The translations under genes and the position numbers were made by a program. A stretch of DNA of 53,377 nt. It comes from Actinomycetota bacterium (lineage in GTDB: Bacteria; Actinomycetota; Actinomycetes; Streptosporangiales; Streptosporangiaceae). Each line of letters starts with the position of its first letter. The stretch's first letter is position 1. The notes beneath the pieces were generated by a model. That model made no database searches. It was not told the DNA's origin and saw nothing but the letters and a program-made list of their open reading frames with translations. The DNA lies in NCBI GenBank assembly GCA_027314595.1, contig DAHVAN010000286.1, positions 1 to 53,377 on the forward strand, written 5' to 3'. Shown here piece after piece: positions 26,402 to 35,305 of this stretch.

Positions 26402-27865
26402 ATGCGGTTCGAGTACGCCCCGGCGCCGGAGTCGCGCTCGGTAGTGACGCTGCGCGACTCCTACGGGCTGTTCATCGGCGGGGAGTTCACCGCCGGGAGC
26501 TCGGCGTTCAAGACGATCTCGCCGGCGACCGAAGAGGTTCTCGCGGAGGTGGCGCACGCCGCGCCGGAGGACGTGGACCGGGCGGTGGCCGCCGCGCGGC
26601 AGGCCTACGAGCGGACCTGGTCGGCGATGCCCGGGCGGGAGCGGGGCAAGTACCTGTTCCGGATCGCGCGCGTCATCCAGGAGCGGGCCCGCGAGCTCGC
26701 GGTGCTCGAGACGATGGACAACGGCAAGCCGATCCGTGAGTCACGGGACGTGGACGTCCCGCTCGCCGCCGCCCACTTCTTCTACCACGCGGGCTGGGCG
26801 GACAAGCTCGGCTACGCCGGCTTCGGGCCGTCGCCGCGCCCGCTCGGCGTGGTCGGCCAGGTCATCCCGTGGAACTTCCCGCTGCTCATGCTGGCCTGGA
26901 AGATCGCGCCCGCGCTGGCGTGCGGCAACACCGTGGTGCTCAAGCCGGCCGAGACGACGCCGCTGACCGCGCTGCTGTTCGCCGAGATCTGCCAGCAGGC
27001 CGGGCTGCCGCCCGGCGTGGTCAACATCGTGACAGGCGATGGCGCGACGGGACAGGCCCTGGTCGGTCATCCCGGGATCGACAAGGTGGCGTTCACCGGG
27101 TCCACGGACGTGGGCAGGCAGATCGCCCGGGCCTGCGCGGTCTCAGGCAAGCGGCTGACGCTGGAGCTCGGCGGCAAGGCCGCGAACGTCATCTTCGACG
27201 ACGCGCCCGTCGACCAGGCGGTCGAAGGGATCGTCAACGGGATCTTCTTCAACCAGGGTCACGTGTGCTGTGCCGGGTCGCGGCTGCTCGTGCAGGAGAA
27301 CATCGCCGACGAGGTGATGTCGTCCCTCAAGCGCCGGATGGCGACGCTGCGGCTCGGCGACCCGCTCGACAAGAACACCGACGTGGGGGCGATCAACTCG
27401 CGCGCGCAGCTCGACAGGATCACCGAGCTCGCGTCGTCGGGCGATCTGGAGGGCGCGCAGCGCTGGTCGGCGCCCTGCCCGCTGCCCGGCCGCGGGTTCT
27501 GGTTCCCGCCGACCGTGTTCACCGGGGTGTCGCAGGCACACCGGATCGCCAGGGAGGAGATCTTCGGCCCGGTCCTTTCCGTGCTGACCTTCCGTACCCC
27601 GGCCGAGGCGGTGGAGAAGGCGAACAACACGCCGTACGGGCTGTCCGCGGGCGTGTGGACGGAGAAGGGATCGCTGATCTTGTGGGTCGCGTCCCGGCTG
27701 CGGGCCGGGGTGGTGTGGGCGAACACCTTCAACCGCTTCGACCCGGCATCGCCGTTCGGCGGCTACAAGGAGTCCGGGTTCGGCCGGGAGGGCGGCAGGC
27801 ACGGCCTTGAGGGCTACCTCGATGTCCTGGCCGGCGGCGATGTCCTGGCCGGCGGCGATGTCTGA
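26402..27865 (+). CDS. Aldehyde dehydrogenase
   Basis: A 487-residue NAD(P)-dependent aldehyde dehydrogenase. It has IPWNFPLLMLAWKIAPALA, the cofactor loop FTGSTDVGRQIA, the general-base Glu in LTLELGGKAA and the nucleophile Cys in NQGHVCCAGSR. The C-terminus ends in two LAGGDV units encoded by an 18-base tandem repeat. ATG 26402 is five bases after the deoC stop. In the operon it probably turns the acetaldehyde from DeoC into acetate, which is inference from gene order. Confidence 0.92.
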   Translation: MRFEYAPAPESRSVVTLRDSYGLFIGGEFTAGSSAFKTISPATEEVLAEVAHAAPEDVDRAVAAARQAYERTWSAMPGRERGKYLFRIARVIQERARELAVLETMDNGKPIRESRDVDVPLAAAHFFYHAGWADKLGYAGFGPSPRPLGVVGQVIPWNFPLLMLAWKIAPALACGNTVVLKPAETTPLTALLFAEICQQAGLPPGVVNIVTGDGATGQALVGHPGIDKVAFTGSTDVGRQIARACAVSGKRLTLELGGKAANVIFDDAPVDQAVEGIVNGIFFNQGHVCCAGSRLLVQENIADEVMSSLKRRMATLRLGDPLDKNTDVGAINSRAQLDRITELASSGDLEGAQRWSAPCPLPGRGFWFPPTVFTGVSQAHRIAREEIFGPVLSVLTFRTPAEAVEKANNTPYGLSAGVWTEKGSLILWVASRLRAGVVWANTFNRFDPASPFGGYKESGFGREGGRHGLEGYLDVLAGGDVLAGGDV

Positions 27866-28745
27866 GGTGCCGGCCGGGGCGGGGCGCATCGCTGTCCGCA
27901 AGACCTACAAGCTGTATATCGGCGGGGCGTTCCCCCGCTCGGAGAGCGGGCGATCATACGTGGTGAGCGATCCGGCGGGCGGCTTCCTGGCGAACGCGGC
28001 GCTCGCGTCCCGCAAGGACGCCAGGGACGCCGTCGTGGCCGCGCGCAAGGCGTTCGCCGGGTGGTCGGGCGCGACCGCCTACAACCGGGGCCAGGTGCTC
28101 TACCGGGTCGCCGAGCTCCTCGAGGGGCGTCGCGCCCAGTTCGCCGACGAGGTGCGGGCGGCGACCGGCCTGCCGATGACCGAGGCGCGGGCCGAGGTCG
28201 ACGCGACGGTGGACCGGTGGGTCTGGTATGCGGGCTGGACGGACAAGATCGCCCAGGTGCGCGGCGGCGCGAACCCGGTGGCCGGCCCGTACTTCAACTT
28301 CTCGCTGCCCGAGCCCGCCGGCGTGGTGGCGGTGCTCGCCCCGCGGGACGGTCCCGGATGCGCGCTGCTCGGCCTGGTGTCGGTGACCGCGCCCGCGATC
28401 GCCGGCGGCAACACCGTCGTCGTGGTCGCGAGCCAGGAGCACCCGTTGCCCGCCGTCACGCTGTCGGAGGTGCTCGCCACCTCCGACGTGCCAGGGGGAG
28501 TGGTCAACGTCCTGACAGGACGGGTCGCCGAGATCGCGCCGTGGCTGGCCTCGCACATGGACGTGAACGCGATCGACCTGGCGGGCGCGCCGGCCGCCCT
28601 CGCCGACGACCTGGCCGTGGCCGCCGCGGAGAACCTCAAGCGGGTGGTCAGGCTGCCCGCGGCGGACTGGGCGGCCGAGCCGGGCGTGCAGCGGATGTTC
28701 AGCTACCTGGAGACGAAGACCGTCTGGCACCCGATGGGCGTCTGA
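27858..28745 (+). CDS. Truncated aldehyde-dehydrogenase-like protein without catalytic residues
   Basis: A 295-residue protein clearly derived from the aldehyde dehydrogenase fold (YIGGAFPRSESGRSY, VAARKAFAGWSG, EPAGVVAVLAP, AGGNTVVVVAS, PGGVVNVLTG). It stops after the cofactor-binding half. The region of the catalytic glutamate reads AIDLAGAP, and no cysteine motif follows, so it should not oxidise aldehydes on its own. Start ATG 27858 overlaps the upstream gene. The frame is clean and the coding character good, so it seems maintained, perhaps as a partner subunit of the full-length enzyme. Confidence 0.82.
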   Translation: MSEVPAGAGRIAVRKTYKLYIGGAFPRSESGRSYVVSDPAGGFLANAALASRKDARDAVVAARKAFAGWSGATAYNRGQVLYRVAELLEGRRAQFADEVRAATGLPMTEARAEVDATVDRWVWYAGWTDKIAQVRGGANPVAGPYFNFSLPEPAGVVAVLAPRDGPGCALLGLVSVTAPAIAGGNTVVVVASQEHPLPAVTLSEVLATSDVPGGVVNVLTGRVAEIAPWLASHMDVNAIDLAGAPAALADDLAVAAAENLKRVVRLPAADWAAEPGVQRMFSYLETKTVWHPMGV

Positions 28746-29031
28746 CCCCGTTCTCTGCCGGTACAGTAACTCCGGGTAACGGCGAAACCAGGCTAACCCA
28801 GATAGTCCGGTGCGCCCGCCGGCGGACCGCCGTGCCGCCTGAGGCGACCCCGCGTATCGGTCAGCATGCGCTCTATGTGATCGTTGTCCCATATCTTCCC
28901 GGTACCCCAAGCGCCGGACGCGGAATAACGTACGGAGTGAGACTTCAAGGACCCCAACGGGGCGCTGCCCGGTCGGTGATCCCGGCCGTTTTCCGATGCG
29001 CGCGTCCCGCGATGAGCTGAAAGGGGCGCAC

Positions 29032-30336
29032 ATGCCCGACGCATCGTCCACTGCCGGCCCTGTAGCGCTGCGATACCCAGGCGGCGAACTAGAGCTTCCC
29101 GTCAAGCACGCGACCGAAGGTTCGGATGGCATCGAGGTGACCAGGGTGCTGTCCGGCACCGGCATGGTGACGCTCGACCCAGGCTTCGTGAACACGGCCG
29201 CCTGCTCCTCGGAAATCACCTTCATCGACGGCGACGCGGGCATCTTGCGCTACCGCGGCTATCCGATCGAACAGCTGGCGGAACAGTCCAACTTCCTTGA
29301 GGTCAGCTACCTGCTGATCCACGGCGAGCTGCCCACCCAGGCACAGCTGGCGCACTTCACCGGCCAGATCACCATGCACACGCTGCTGCACGAGGACCTG
29401 AAACGCTTCTTCGAGGCGTTCCCGCGCGACGCGCACCCGATGCCCGTGCTGTCCAGCGCCGTGTCCGCGCTGTCCACCTTCTACCAGGACAGCCTCAACC
29501 CGTTCGACGAGCCGAACGTCGAGCTGTCCACCATCCGGCTGCTCGCCAAGCTGCCGACGATGGCGGCGTACGCGTACAAGAAGTCGGTCGGGCAGGCGCT
29601 CCTTTACCCGGACAACTCCCTCGGCCTGGTGGAGAACTTCCTGCGGATGACGTTCGGGCTGCCGACCAAGCAGTACGTCCCGGACCCGGCGATCACCAAG
29701 GCGCTCGACCTGCTGTTCATGCTGCACGCCGACCACGAGCAGAACTGCTCCACGTCCACCGTGCGGATGGTCGGCAGCAGCGAGGCCAACCTGTTCGCCA
29801 GCATCTCGGCCGGCATCAACGCCCTGTTCGGCCCGCTGCACGGGGGCGCCAACGCGGCCGTGCTCGAGATGCTCGAGAGCATCAGGGACGGCGGCGGCAA
29901 CGTCGACGAGTTCGTCAGGAAGGTGAAGGACAAGCACGAAGGCGTGCGGCTGATGGGCTTCGGACACCGCGTCTACAAGAACTACGACCCGCGCGCCAAG
30001 ATCGTCAAGGCCACCGCCGACGAGATCCTCACCAACCTCGGCACCAGCGACCACCTGCTCGACCTGGCCAAGCAGCTCGAGGAGCGGGCGCTGTCCGACG
30101 ACTACTTCATCTCGCGCAAGCTCTACCCGAACGTCGACTTCTACACCGGGCTGATCTACCGCGCGATGGGCTTCCCGACCCGCATGTTCACCGTGCTGTT
30201 CGCGCTGGGCCGGCTGCCCGGCTGGATCGCGCACTACCGGGAGATGATCAAGGACCCGGCCACCAAGATCGGCCGCCCGCGCCAGGTCTACACCGGCCCG
30301 GCCGAGCGCGACTTCCTGCCGATGGAAAAGCGCTGA
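29032..30336 (+). CDS. gltA: Citrate synthase
   Basis: Condenses acetyl-CoA with oxaloacetate at the entry to the citric acid cycle. The 434-residue type II enzyme has the catalytic His in [12 protein letters not shown], the second His in [13 protein letters not shown] and the Asp in [11 protein letters not shown]. An N-terminal beta domain ([16 protein letters not shown]) marks the hexameric Gram-negative/actinobacterial type. AAGGGG sits five bases before ATG 29032. The 286 bases upstream hold no gene and presumably the promoter. A GC hairpin follows the stop. Confidence 0.96.
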   Translation: MPDASSTAGPVALRYPGGELELPVKHATEGSDGIEVTRVLSGTGMVTLDPGFVNTAACSSEITFIDGDAGILRYRGYPIEQLAEQSNFLEVSYLLIHGELPTQAQLAHFTGQITMHTLLHEDLKRFFEAFPRDAHPMPVLSSAVSALSTFYQDSLNPFDEPNVELSTIRLLAKLPTMAAYAYKKSVGQALLYPDNSLGLVENFLRMTFGLPTKQYVPDPAITKALDLLFMLHADHEQNCSTSTVRMVGSSEANLFASISAGINALFGPLHGGANAAVLEMLESIRDGGGNVDEFVRKVKDKHEGVRLMGFGHRVYKNYDPRAKIVKATADEILTNLGTSDHLLDLAKQLEERALSDDYFISRKLYPNVDFYTGLIYRAMGFPTRMFTVLFALGRLPGWIAHYREMIKDPATKIGRPRQVYTGPAERDFLPMEKR

Positions 30337-30362
30337 GGCGGCTCCGGCGAACGCGGCGGCGC

Positions 30363-30386
30363 GCCCCCGCTGGCTCGCGGGGGGGC
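30363..30386 (+). terminator. GC hairpin after citrate synthase
   Basis: CCCCCGC (30364-30370) pairs with GCGGGGG (30377-30383), followed by GGCTGTT. It ends just before the -35 box of the DedA promoter. Confidence 0.55.
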
Positions 30387-30388
30387 TG

Positions 30389-30416
30389 TTGTGAACATCT
30401 GCCCCGCCCGTATAAC
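30389..30416 (+). promoter_or_regulatory. Promoter for a probably leaderless DedA mRNA
   Basis: TTGTGA (30389-30394) and TATAAC (30411-30416) are 16 bases apart. The GTG start lies at 30425, eight bases after the -10 box, where transcription should begin. No ribosome-binding site is present, so translation is expected to start at the first base. Confidence 0.6.
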
Positions 30417-30424
30417 GTAACGCC

Positions 30425-31147
30425 GTGACCGAAGAGCCGACGGCGGCAGCCGAGGAAGTACCGGCTCAGAAGGCACCCGCGCCCTCCGCGTGGGACGACC
30501 CGCGGCTGCCCTGGGCGGGCAAGCCCCGGCGCGCCGACATCTTCTGCTGGGCGGGAATCACGCTCAGCGGGATCTACTACCTGCTGCTGCTGCCGTTCCG
30601 CGCCAGCCTTGTGGGCACGCACCCGGTGCTGCTGGAGGTTCTCAACGGGTCGACGGAGGCGATCGTGGCAGCGGCCGCGTTCGCCCGGGTCGGGCACGGC
30701 ACGCTCGCCGTCGTGATGCTCGCCGCCATCCCTGGCCTGATGAAGTTCGACCTGCTCTACTGGTGGGCGGGCCGGCTCTGGGGCGAGCGGGTCATCCTCC
30801 TGCTGTCCGGGCGGCGCAAGCACGGCCCCAAGTTCATGGCTCGCGTCGGCCGCTGGGGCCGCTGGTTCACCTGGCCCGCGGTGGTGGTCTCGCAGTTCGT
30901 GCCGATACCGAACGCGATCGTGTACGCGGTGGCCGGGTGGGCGGGGATGAGCCTTGCAACTTTCCTCATACTGGACCTGATCGGCTCCATGATGTGGGCG
31001 GGCATGCTGGCCGGCCTGGGGTACTACCTCGGCCATCACGCGGTCGTGGTCGCGCAGGCCATCTCCAAATATGGGCTCTGGATATCAATCGGCATCGTCA
31101 TTCTTGTGGTCGGGCTACAAATGCGCACGGTTCGGCTGCAACGTTAG
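30425..31147 (+). CDS. DedA-family membrane protein
   Basis: A 240-residue polytopic protein of the DedA/VTT group, proposed lipid scramblases or flippases for undecaprenyl phosphate or phospholipids. It has a charged Ala/Pro-rich cytosolic N-terminus of about 35 residues, then about five hydrophobic segments. The family signature is visible as [17 protein letters not shown] followed by [11 protein letters not shown] and [20 protein letters not shown] (re-entrant loop). Start GTG 30425. It probably maintains the cell envelope. It appears to be a single-gene unit. Confidence 0.87.
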   Translation: MTEEPTAAAEEVPAQKAPAPSAWDDPRLPWAGKPRRADIFCWAGITLSGIYYLLLLPFRASLVGTHPVLLEVLNGSTEAIVAAAAFARVGHGTLAVVMLAAIPGLMKFDLLYWWAGRLWGERVILLLSGRRKHGPKFMARVGRWGRWFTWPAVVVSQFVPIPNAIVYAVAGWAGMSLATFLILDLIGSMMWAGMLAGLGYYLGHHAVVVAQAISKYGLWISIGIVILVVGLQMRTVRLQR

Positions 31148-31262
31148 CTGCACGTTACGAATGAACGTGCATCTGGCCTTGCATCTGCATAGCCGCTCGG
31201 GCAGGATGAGTGCTGCACCGATCACCCGGATGCGGATGGACTCCCGAGACCCTGGGGTCGCC

Positions 31263-31826
31263 ATGAGCGTGAACCAACTGGCACAGCTGCCTACCCGGAC
31301 CAGGATCGATCCTGCGGTTCGCAAGCCGCTCGACCAGTCTGCGCGGCTGGATTGCGGGTCAGGGAGACCACGGGTTGTGCGGATGCCGGCCGACTGGTGG
31401 GATTCGCCGTCGGCGGTGGGCTGCCCGCTCACCCGCGGGCCGCAGTCCGCGCGCGCCGCGCGGCGGCTGACCAGGAACACGCTGCGCGACTGGGGCCTCG
31501 CCTCGCTCATCGAGGACGCGGAGACCATCGTCGGGGAGTTCGTCGCCAACGCCGTGACGCACGCGGCGGCCCCGCCGCCCCCGCCGGCCCCCGCATACCG
31601 CCGGGCGAGCGTGGAGAACCTTGGCCTGCGGCTGCTGCGCCGCAACGGCGAGGTCATCTGCGCCGTGCTCGACCCGAGCGACGAGGCGCCTGTGCTTCGC
31701 GCTCCTTTCTGCGCCGAAGAGGCAGGCCGCGGCCTGCAGATGGTGGATGCGCTCAGCGACGTCTGGGGCTGGAGCCCGGTCGCCGGCCGCGGCAAGGCAG
31801 TCTGGGCGATCCTGTTTTGTGCCTGA
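31263..31826 (+). CDS. ATP-binding protein, RsbW-like (GHKL ATPase)
   Basis: A small histidine-kinase-like ATPase of about 187 residues. The N-box helix is DAETIVGEFVANAVTHA, and the G-box region is EEAGRGLQMVDALSDVWGWS. A proline run (PPPPPAPA) sits between them. Such proteins act as anti-sigma factors or regulatory kinases in actinobacteria. The start is uncertain: ATG 31263 has a weak GGGG upstream, while in-frame ATGs at 31161 and 31206 would add 19-34 residues. The C-terminus is immediately followed by a terminator hairpin. Confidence 0.78.
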   Translation: MSVNQLAQLPTRTRIDPAVRKPLDQSARLDCGSGRPRVVRMPADWWDSPSAVGCPLTRGPQSARAARRLTRNTLRDWGLASLIEDAETIVGEFVANAVTHAAAPPPPPAPAYRRASVENLGLRLLRRNGEVICAVLDPSDEAPVLRAPFCAEEAGRGLQMVDALSDVWGWSPVAGRGKAVWAILFCA

Positions 31827-31869
31827 CCGCCTGAGCCGACGCGTGGAGGGGAGTGCCGGGTCAGGCGGT
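31826..31869. terminator. Hairpin between convergent genes
   Basis: ACCGCCTGA (31826-31834) pairs with TCAGGCGGT (31861-31869), a perfect 9-bp stem followed by TT. It separates the RsbW-like gene from the convergent small gene. Confidence 0.7.
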
Positions 31870-31886
31870 TTCCCCCCGGCGAGCGG

Positions 31887-32096
31887 TCAGCTCTCCGGGT
31901 GAAGGCTCATCGGGCCGTACTCCTTGCGGTCGTCGTCCAGCAGCGTCACCTGGTCCACGCCCGTCTCGAGCAGCGCGCGCCAGTTCTCGCCGAGCCAGGT
32001 TTCGGCGTCTCCCTGGCTGGCGAAGATCGCCTCCTGCAGCCCCGCGCCGGAAATCTCCGCGCCGTCCGCCTTCTCGTACCGCCAGGTCCAGGGCAT
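31887..32096 (-). CDS. Small conserved actinobacterial protein
   Basis: A 69-residue soluble protein beginning MPWTWRYEKADGAEI, with QGDAETWLGENWRALL and VTLLDDDRKEYGPMSL. The same pattern is familiar in uncharacterised small proteins throughout actinobacteria. It is acidic and tryptophan-rich. GGGAGGAAG lies about nine bases before ATG 32096, a strong ribosome-binding site that supports real translation. Function is unknown. It is transcribed in the same direction as the DUF3043 gene but is separated from it by repeats. Confidence 0.8.
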   Translation of the reverse strand: MPWTWRYEKADGAEISGAGLQEAIFASQGDAETWLGENWRALLETGVDQVTLLDDDRKEYGPMSLHPES

Positions 32097-32199
32097 CCCG
32101 CTGCTTCCTCCCTCGTAACTGCGTCCGCGTCAAGCGAGACTAGCAGCCCCCCGCGGGGACCCGGCGGCCCTCCTCAGCCCCCGCGGGACCCGGCGCATT

Positions 32200-32243
32200 G
32201 GGCCAGATGCGCAGGCGCCCCCGATCTACCGGGCCAGATGCGC
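32200..32243 (-). repeat. Dispersed motif B, two copies
   Basis: GCGCATCTGGCCC occurs twice on the minus strand (32200-32212 and 32231-32243), 31 bases apart, just downstream of the DUF3043 stop. The same motif recurs near 48700. Confidence 0.75.
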
Positions 32244-32266
32244 CAGTGTCCCAGTTACCCGGCAGC

Positions 32267-32923
32267 TCAGTACCTGTCGCCGGGCTTCAGGCGGGGGAGC
32301 GGGTTCCTGAACCGGCGGATCTGCAGCGCGCGCATCACCGCGTACACCGTCACACCGCGGGTGGACTCGTTGGGGAACCGCTCGGCGGCGAGCCTGCGCA
32401 GCCCCCGGCGGATGTAGTACGCATCGACCGCCACGATCACGATCAGGACAAGCACGAACGGCGTCACCCACGTGTTCAGCGCGGTGTTGCGCGAAAGCAG
32501 CGCGACGAGCAGCAGGAGCAGCACGTACATGTAGTACTCGCTCGGCCGCCTCCGGGCGTCCACGTAGTCGCGGGCGAGCTTGCGGACCGGGCCGCGATCA
32601 CGGGGCATCAGGGCCCAGTCCTCGCCGCGCCGCATGGCTTCCATCCGCTTGGCGCGATCGGTCCTGGCCCTCGCCTTTTCTTCCGGCGTGGCCTTTCGCG
32701 ATGGCGTCCGCGTGCCCGTGACCGGGCCGCGCCCGCTCGTCGTGGAGCCGGTGATGGTCTGATACCTGTTGCGCTCGGCCTCACTGCGCTTGGGCGTGGG
32801 GCGGCCCTTGCCCGCCTCGGCGGTGGGCTTGTTCTTGGCCGGAGCTTCCGGGGTCTGCGCGCCCTGGGAATCCTGGGCCTTGCCTTCGGTAGCCCCGGCG
32901 CTGTTACGTCGGAACACGGGCAT
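32267..32923 (-). CDS. DUF3043 membrane protein
   Basis: A 218-residue protein of the actinobacterial DUF3043 family. The first 100 residues are a charged, disordered tail rich in Lys, Pro and Thr, ending in TPEEKARARTDRAKRMEAMRRGED. The conserved part follows: RDRGPVRKLARDYVDARR, two adjacent hydrophobic helices (YMYVLLLLLVALL and VTPFVLVLIVIVAVDAYYI) and GLRRLAAERFPNES. Function is unknown. It lies divergent from the pspA gene. Confidence 0.9.
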   Translation of the reverse strand: MPVFRRNSAGATEGKAQDSQGAQTPEAPAKNKPTAEAGKGRPTPKRSEAERNRYQTITGSTTSGRGPVTGTRTPSRKATPEEKARARTDRAKRMEAMRRGEDWALMPRDRGPVRKLARDYVDARRRPSEYYMYVLLLLLVALLSRNTALNTWVTPFVLVLIVIVAVDAYYIRRGLRRLAAERFPNESTRGVTVYAVMRALQIRRFRNPLPRLKPGDRY

Positions 32924-33090
32924 AGCTTAGAACCTCCTGAGGGTGATCGCGGACAGGCAGGAGACAAGTGGCTACCACGCGCGGTAGCGCGTAGGGTTGA
33001 TTGCGATTAGCAGGCGGCAATCGGCTGCCGCCTGGCGGTGCCGTGCCGCCCGGGGCGGCGCACAGCAGAATGAAGGGGACGGCCGCGTCT

Positions 33091-33891
33091 ATGAGCGTGA
33101 TGAAGCGAGTCTCGCTGATATTCCGGGCCAAGGCCAACAAGGCGCTGGACCGGATGGAAGACCCTCGCGAGACGCTGGACTATTCGTACCAGCAGCAGGT
33201 GGAGATGCTGACCCGGGTCAGGCGCGGGGTCGCGGACGTGGCCACCTCCCGCAAGCGGGTCGAGCTGCAGATGAACTCGCTGCAGAAAGAGGCCACACGG
33301 CGGGAGAACCAGGCGCGGGACGCGCTCGGCAAGGGCCGCGACGACCTCGCCCGCGCGGCGCTGCAGAACAAGGCCAGCCTGCAAGGCCAGCTCAACGATC
33401 TGCAGGGCCAGTACTCCCAGCTCCAGGAGCAGGAGGAGAAGCTGACGGTCGCCTCGCAGCGGCTGCAGGCCAAGGTGGATGCCTTCCGCACGAAGAAGGA
33501 GACCATCAAGGCGACCTACACCGCCGCCGAGGCGCAGACCCGCATCAACGAGGCCTTTTCCGGCATCTCGGAAGAAATGGGCGACATCGGCCTGGCGATC
33601 CAGCGCGCCGAGGACAAGACCGCGCAGATGCAGGCCCGGGCCGGCGCGATCGACGAGCTGCTCGCCTCCGGCGCGCTCGAAGACCACGTTGGCGGGACGC
33701 AGGACAACATCCAGGCCGAGCTCGACCGGATCGGCGCCGGCTCGGACATCGAGGCGGAACTCGCCCAGATGAAGGGCGAGCTCTCGGCCGGCGCGCCGCG
33801 GCAGATCGAGGCCAGCGCCAACGGCGGCTCGGGCGCCGAACAGACGACGGGGACGCAGGCTGAGCAACCTCAGGCGGGTGACGGATCGTGA
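33091..33891 (+). CDS. pspA: PspA/IM30-family envelope-stress protein
   Basis: A 266-residue coiled-coil protein. From MKRVSLIFRAKANKALDRMEDP it shows the amphipathic N-terminus that binds membranes, then continuous heptad-rich helices (QLNDLQGQYSQLQEQEEKL). The last 40 residues are Gly/Thr/Gln-rich and disordered. PspA-type proteins form scaffolds that protect damaged membranes. ATG 33091 follows AAGGGG; an ATG at 33070 is an in-frame alternative. It overlaps the next gene by four bases. Confidence 0.93.
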   Translation: MSVMKRVSLIFRAKANKALDRMEDPRETLDYSYQQQVEMLTRVRRGVADVATSRKRVELQMNSLQKEATRRENQARDALGKGRDDLARAALQNKASLQGQLNDLQGQYSQLQEQEEKLTVASQRLQAKVDAFRTKKETIKATYTAAEAQTRINEAFSGISEEMGDIGLAIQRAEDKTAQMQARAGAIDELLASGALEDHVGGTQDNIQAELDRIGAGSDIEAELAQMKGELSAGAPRQIEASANGGSGAEQTTGTQAEQPQAGDGS

Positions 33892-34163
33892 TAGTCCGGA
33901 TCCTCGGCGAGGGGCAGTACCAGCTGGCCGAGGCCGAGGCCGCGCAGCTGGCCCCGCTGGACATCGAGCTCGACGCGGCGGTCGACCGCGGTGACGAGGC
34001 GGCATTCCGCACCGCGCTCGGCAGCGCGGTGCGCCTTGTCCGCACGGGGGCTCCGCTGCCGCCCGACGAGCTCGCGGCGTCGGACCTGATCCTGCCGGGG
34101 CTCGACGCCAGCATCGACGATGTGCGCAAGCTGCTTGCCGAGGACGGGATCCACCTCGGCTGA
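33888..34163 (+). CDS. PspA-associated protein PspAA
   Basis: A 91-residue protein beginning MIVRILGEGQYQLAEAEAAQL and ending LDASIDDVRKLLAEDGIHL. It is the small all-soluble partner encoded with PspA in actinobacteria and archaea. The GTG start at 33888 overlaps the pspA stop, so the two are translationally coupled. Role: probably modulates PspA assembly; this is known from gene association rather than mechanism. A GC hairpin follows and may separate it from htpX. Confidence 0.87.
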   Translation: MIVRILGEGQYQLAEAEAAQLAPLDIELDAAVDRGDEAAFRTALGSAVRLVRTGAPLPPDELAASDLILPGLDASIDDVRKLLAEDGIHLG

Positions 34164-34180
34164 ACGCCCGGCGCGGGGGG

Positions 34181-34200
34181 CCGGCCGCGGTCGCGGCCGG
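34181..34200 (+). terminator. Short GC hairpin after pspAA
   Basis: CCGGCCGCG (34181-34189) and CGCGGCCGG (34192-34200) are exact complements. It may end or attenuate pspA-pspAA transcription before htpX. Confidence 0.5.
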
Positions 34201-34351
34201 TCCTGTCACGCTCTGGGCGTAATCGGCAGGCTCTCGGCATACTCAGCGGAAGCGTTAAGCATGCGTTGGGCGTTCTTCGGATAGATTGCTCGTGAAGCCG
34301 GGCACGCGACGAAACAGGACGCGCGGCCCCGGCACGATCGGAGGTGCCATT

Positions 34352-35305
34352 ATGGCGCGTACGAGGTATGCGCCTGACCGGGGACTGACCGTGCGGATGA
34401 CCGCGACGATGTTCCTCCTCGGACTGGTGTTTGTCGCGTTCGTCGCCCTGATCATCGGCATCATGATCGCGGTGCACGCTTCGGGTGCCGCGATCGTGCT
34501 TGTCGCTCTCATCTTCGGCGGCGGCAGCGCGTTCATCTCGCTGTTCTACTCGGACAAGATCGCGCTGGCGGCGGCGGGCGCCCGCGTGGTCACCCCGCAG
34601 GAGGCGCCGGAACTGCACGGCGTCGTGGACCGGCTGTGCGCGCTCGCGGACATGGACAAGCCGCGGGTCGCGATCGCCCCGACCCGCATGCCCAACGCGT
34701 TCGCGACGGGGCGGAACAGCAAGAACTCTGTGCTGTGCGTCACATCCGGCCTGCTGGACGGCCGGCTGACCAGGGACGAGCTCGAGGGCGTGCTCGCGCA
34801 CGAGCTGTCTCACGTGGCTCACAAGGACGTCCAGGTGATGACCGTGGCGTCGCTGCTGGCGATCGTCGCGGGCCTGCTCGTGCGGTTCGCTTTCTATTCG
34901 GAGCTGTTCGGCGGCGGCCGCAGGAGCAACAACCAGAACGCCTTCCCGATCATCTTGGCGATCATGGCGGTGTCGGCCGTGGTGTACGCGGTCAGCTTCC
35001 TGCTGATCCGGCTGCTTTCCAGGTACCGCGAGCTGGCCGCCGACCGCAGCGGCGCGCTGCTCACCGGCCAGCCGAGCGCGCTGGCGAGCGCGCTGCAGAA
35101 GGTCAGCAGCGGGATGATGAGCATCCCGAACCAGGACCTGCGCGCGGCCGAGCCGATGAACGCGTTCTACTTCGCGCCCGCGATGAAGCTCACCGGCGGC
35201 GGGGCGAGCCTGTCCGCGATCTTCTCCACGCACCCGTCGCTCGAGCGCAGGCTCGAGCAGCTCGCCAAGATCCAGAAGCAGCTTGGCCAGGTGACCCCGC
35301 AGTAA
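34352..35305 (+). CDS. htpX: HtpX-type membrane zinc protease
   Basis: A 317-residue M48 metalloprotease. Two N-terminal membrane helices precede the zinc site HELSH in EGVLAHELSHVAHKD. A second hydrophobic pair follows, then the third ligand Glu in RYRELAADRSGALLTG. Active site faces the cytosol in this family; it degrades misfolded membrane proteins. GGAGG lies seven bases before ATG 34352. Its stop overlaps the start of pspAB by one base (TAATG). Together with the flanking genes it forms the actinobacterial Psp cluster. Confidence 0.94.
   Translation: MARTRYAPDRGLTVRMTATMFLLGLVFVAFVALIIGIMIAVHASGAAIVLVALIFGGGSAFISLFYSDKIALAAAGARVVTPQEAPELHGVVDRLCALADMDKPRVAIAPTRMPNAFATGRNSKNSVLCVTSGLLDGRLTRDELEGVLAHELSHVAHKDVQVMTVASLLAIVAGLLVRFAFYSELFGGGRRSNNQNAFPIILAIMAVSAVVYAVSFLLIRLLSRYRELAADRSGALLTGQPSALASALQKVSSGMMSIPNQDLRAAEPMNAFYFAPAMKLTGGGASLSAIFSTHPSLERRLEQLAKIQKQLGQVTPQ

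Noticed and set aside
33545-35233. A 562-codon antisense frame over htpX and pspA
   Set aside because: No domain, and the opposite genes are well supported.
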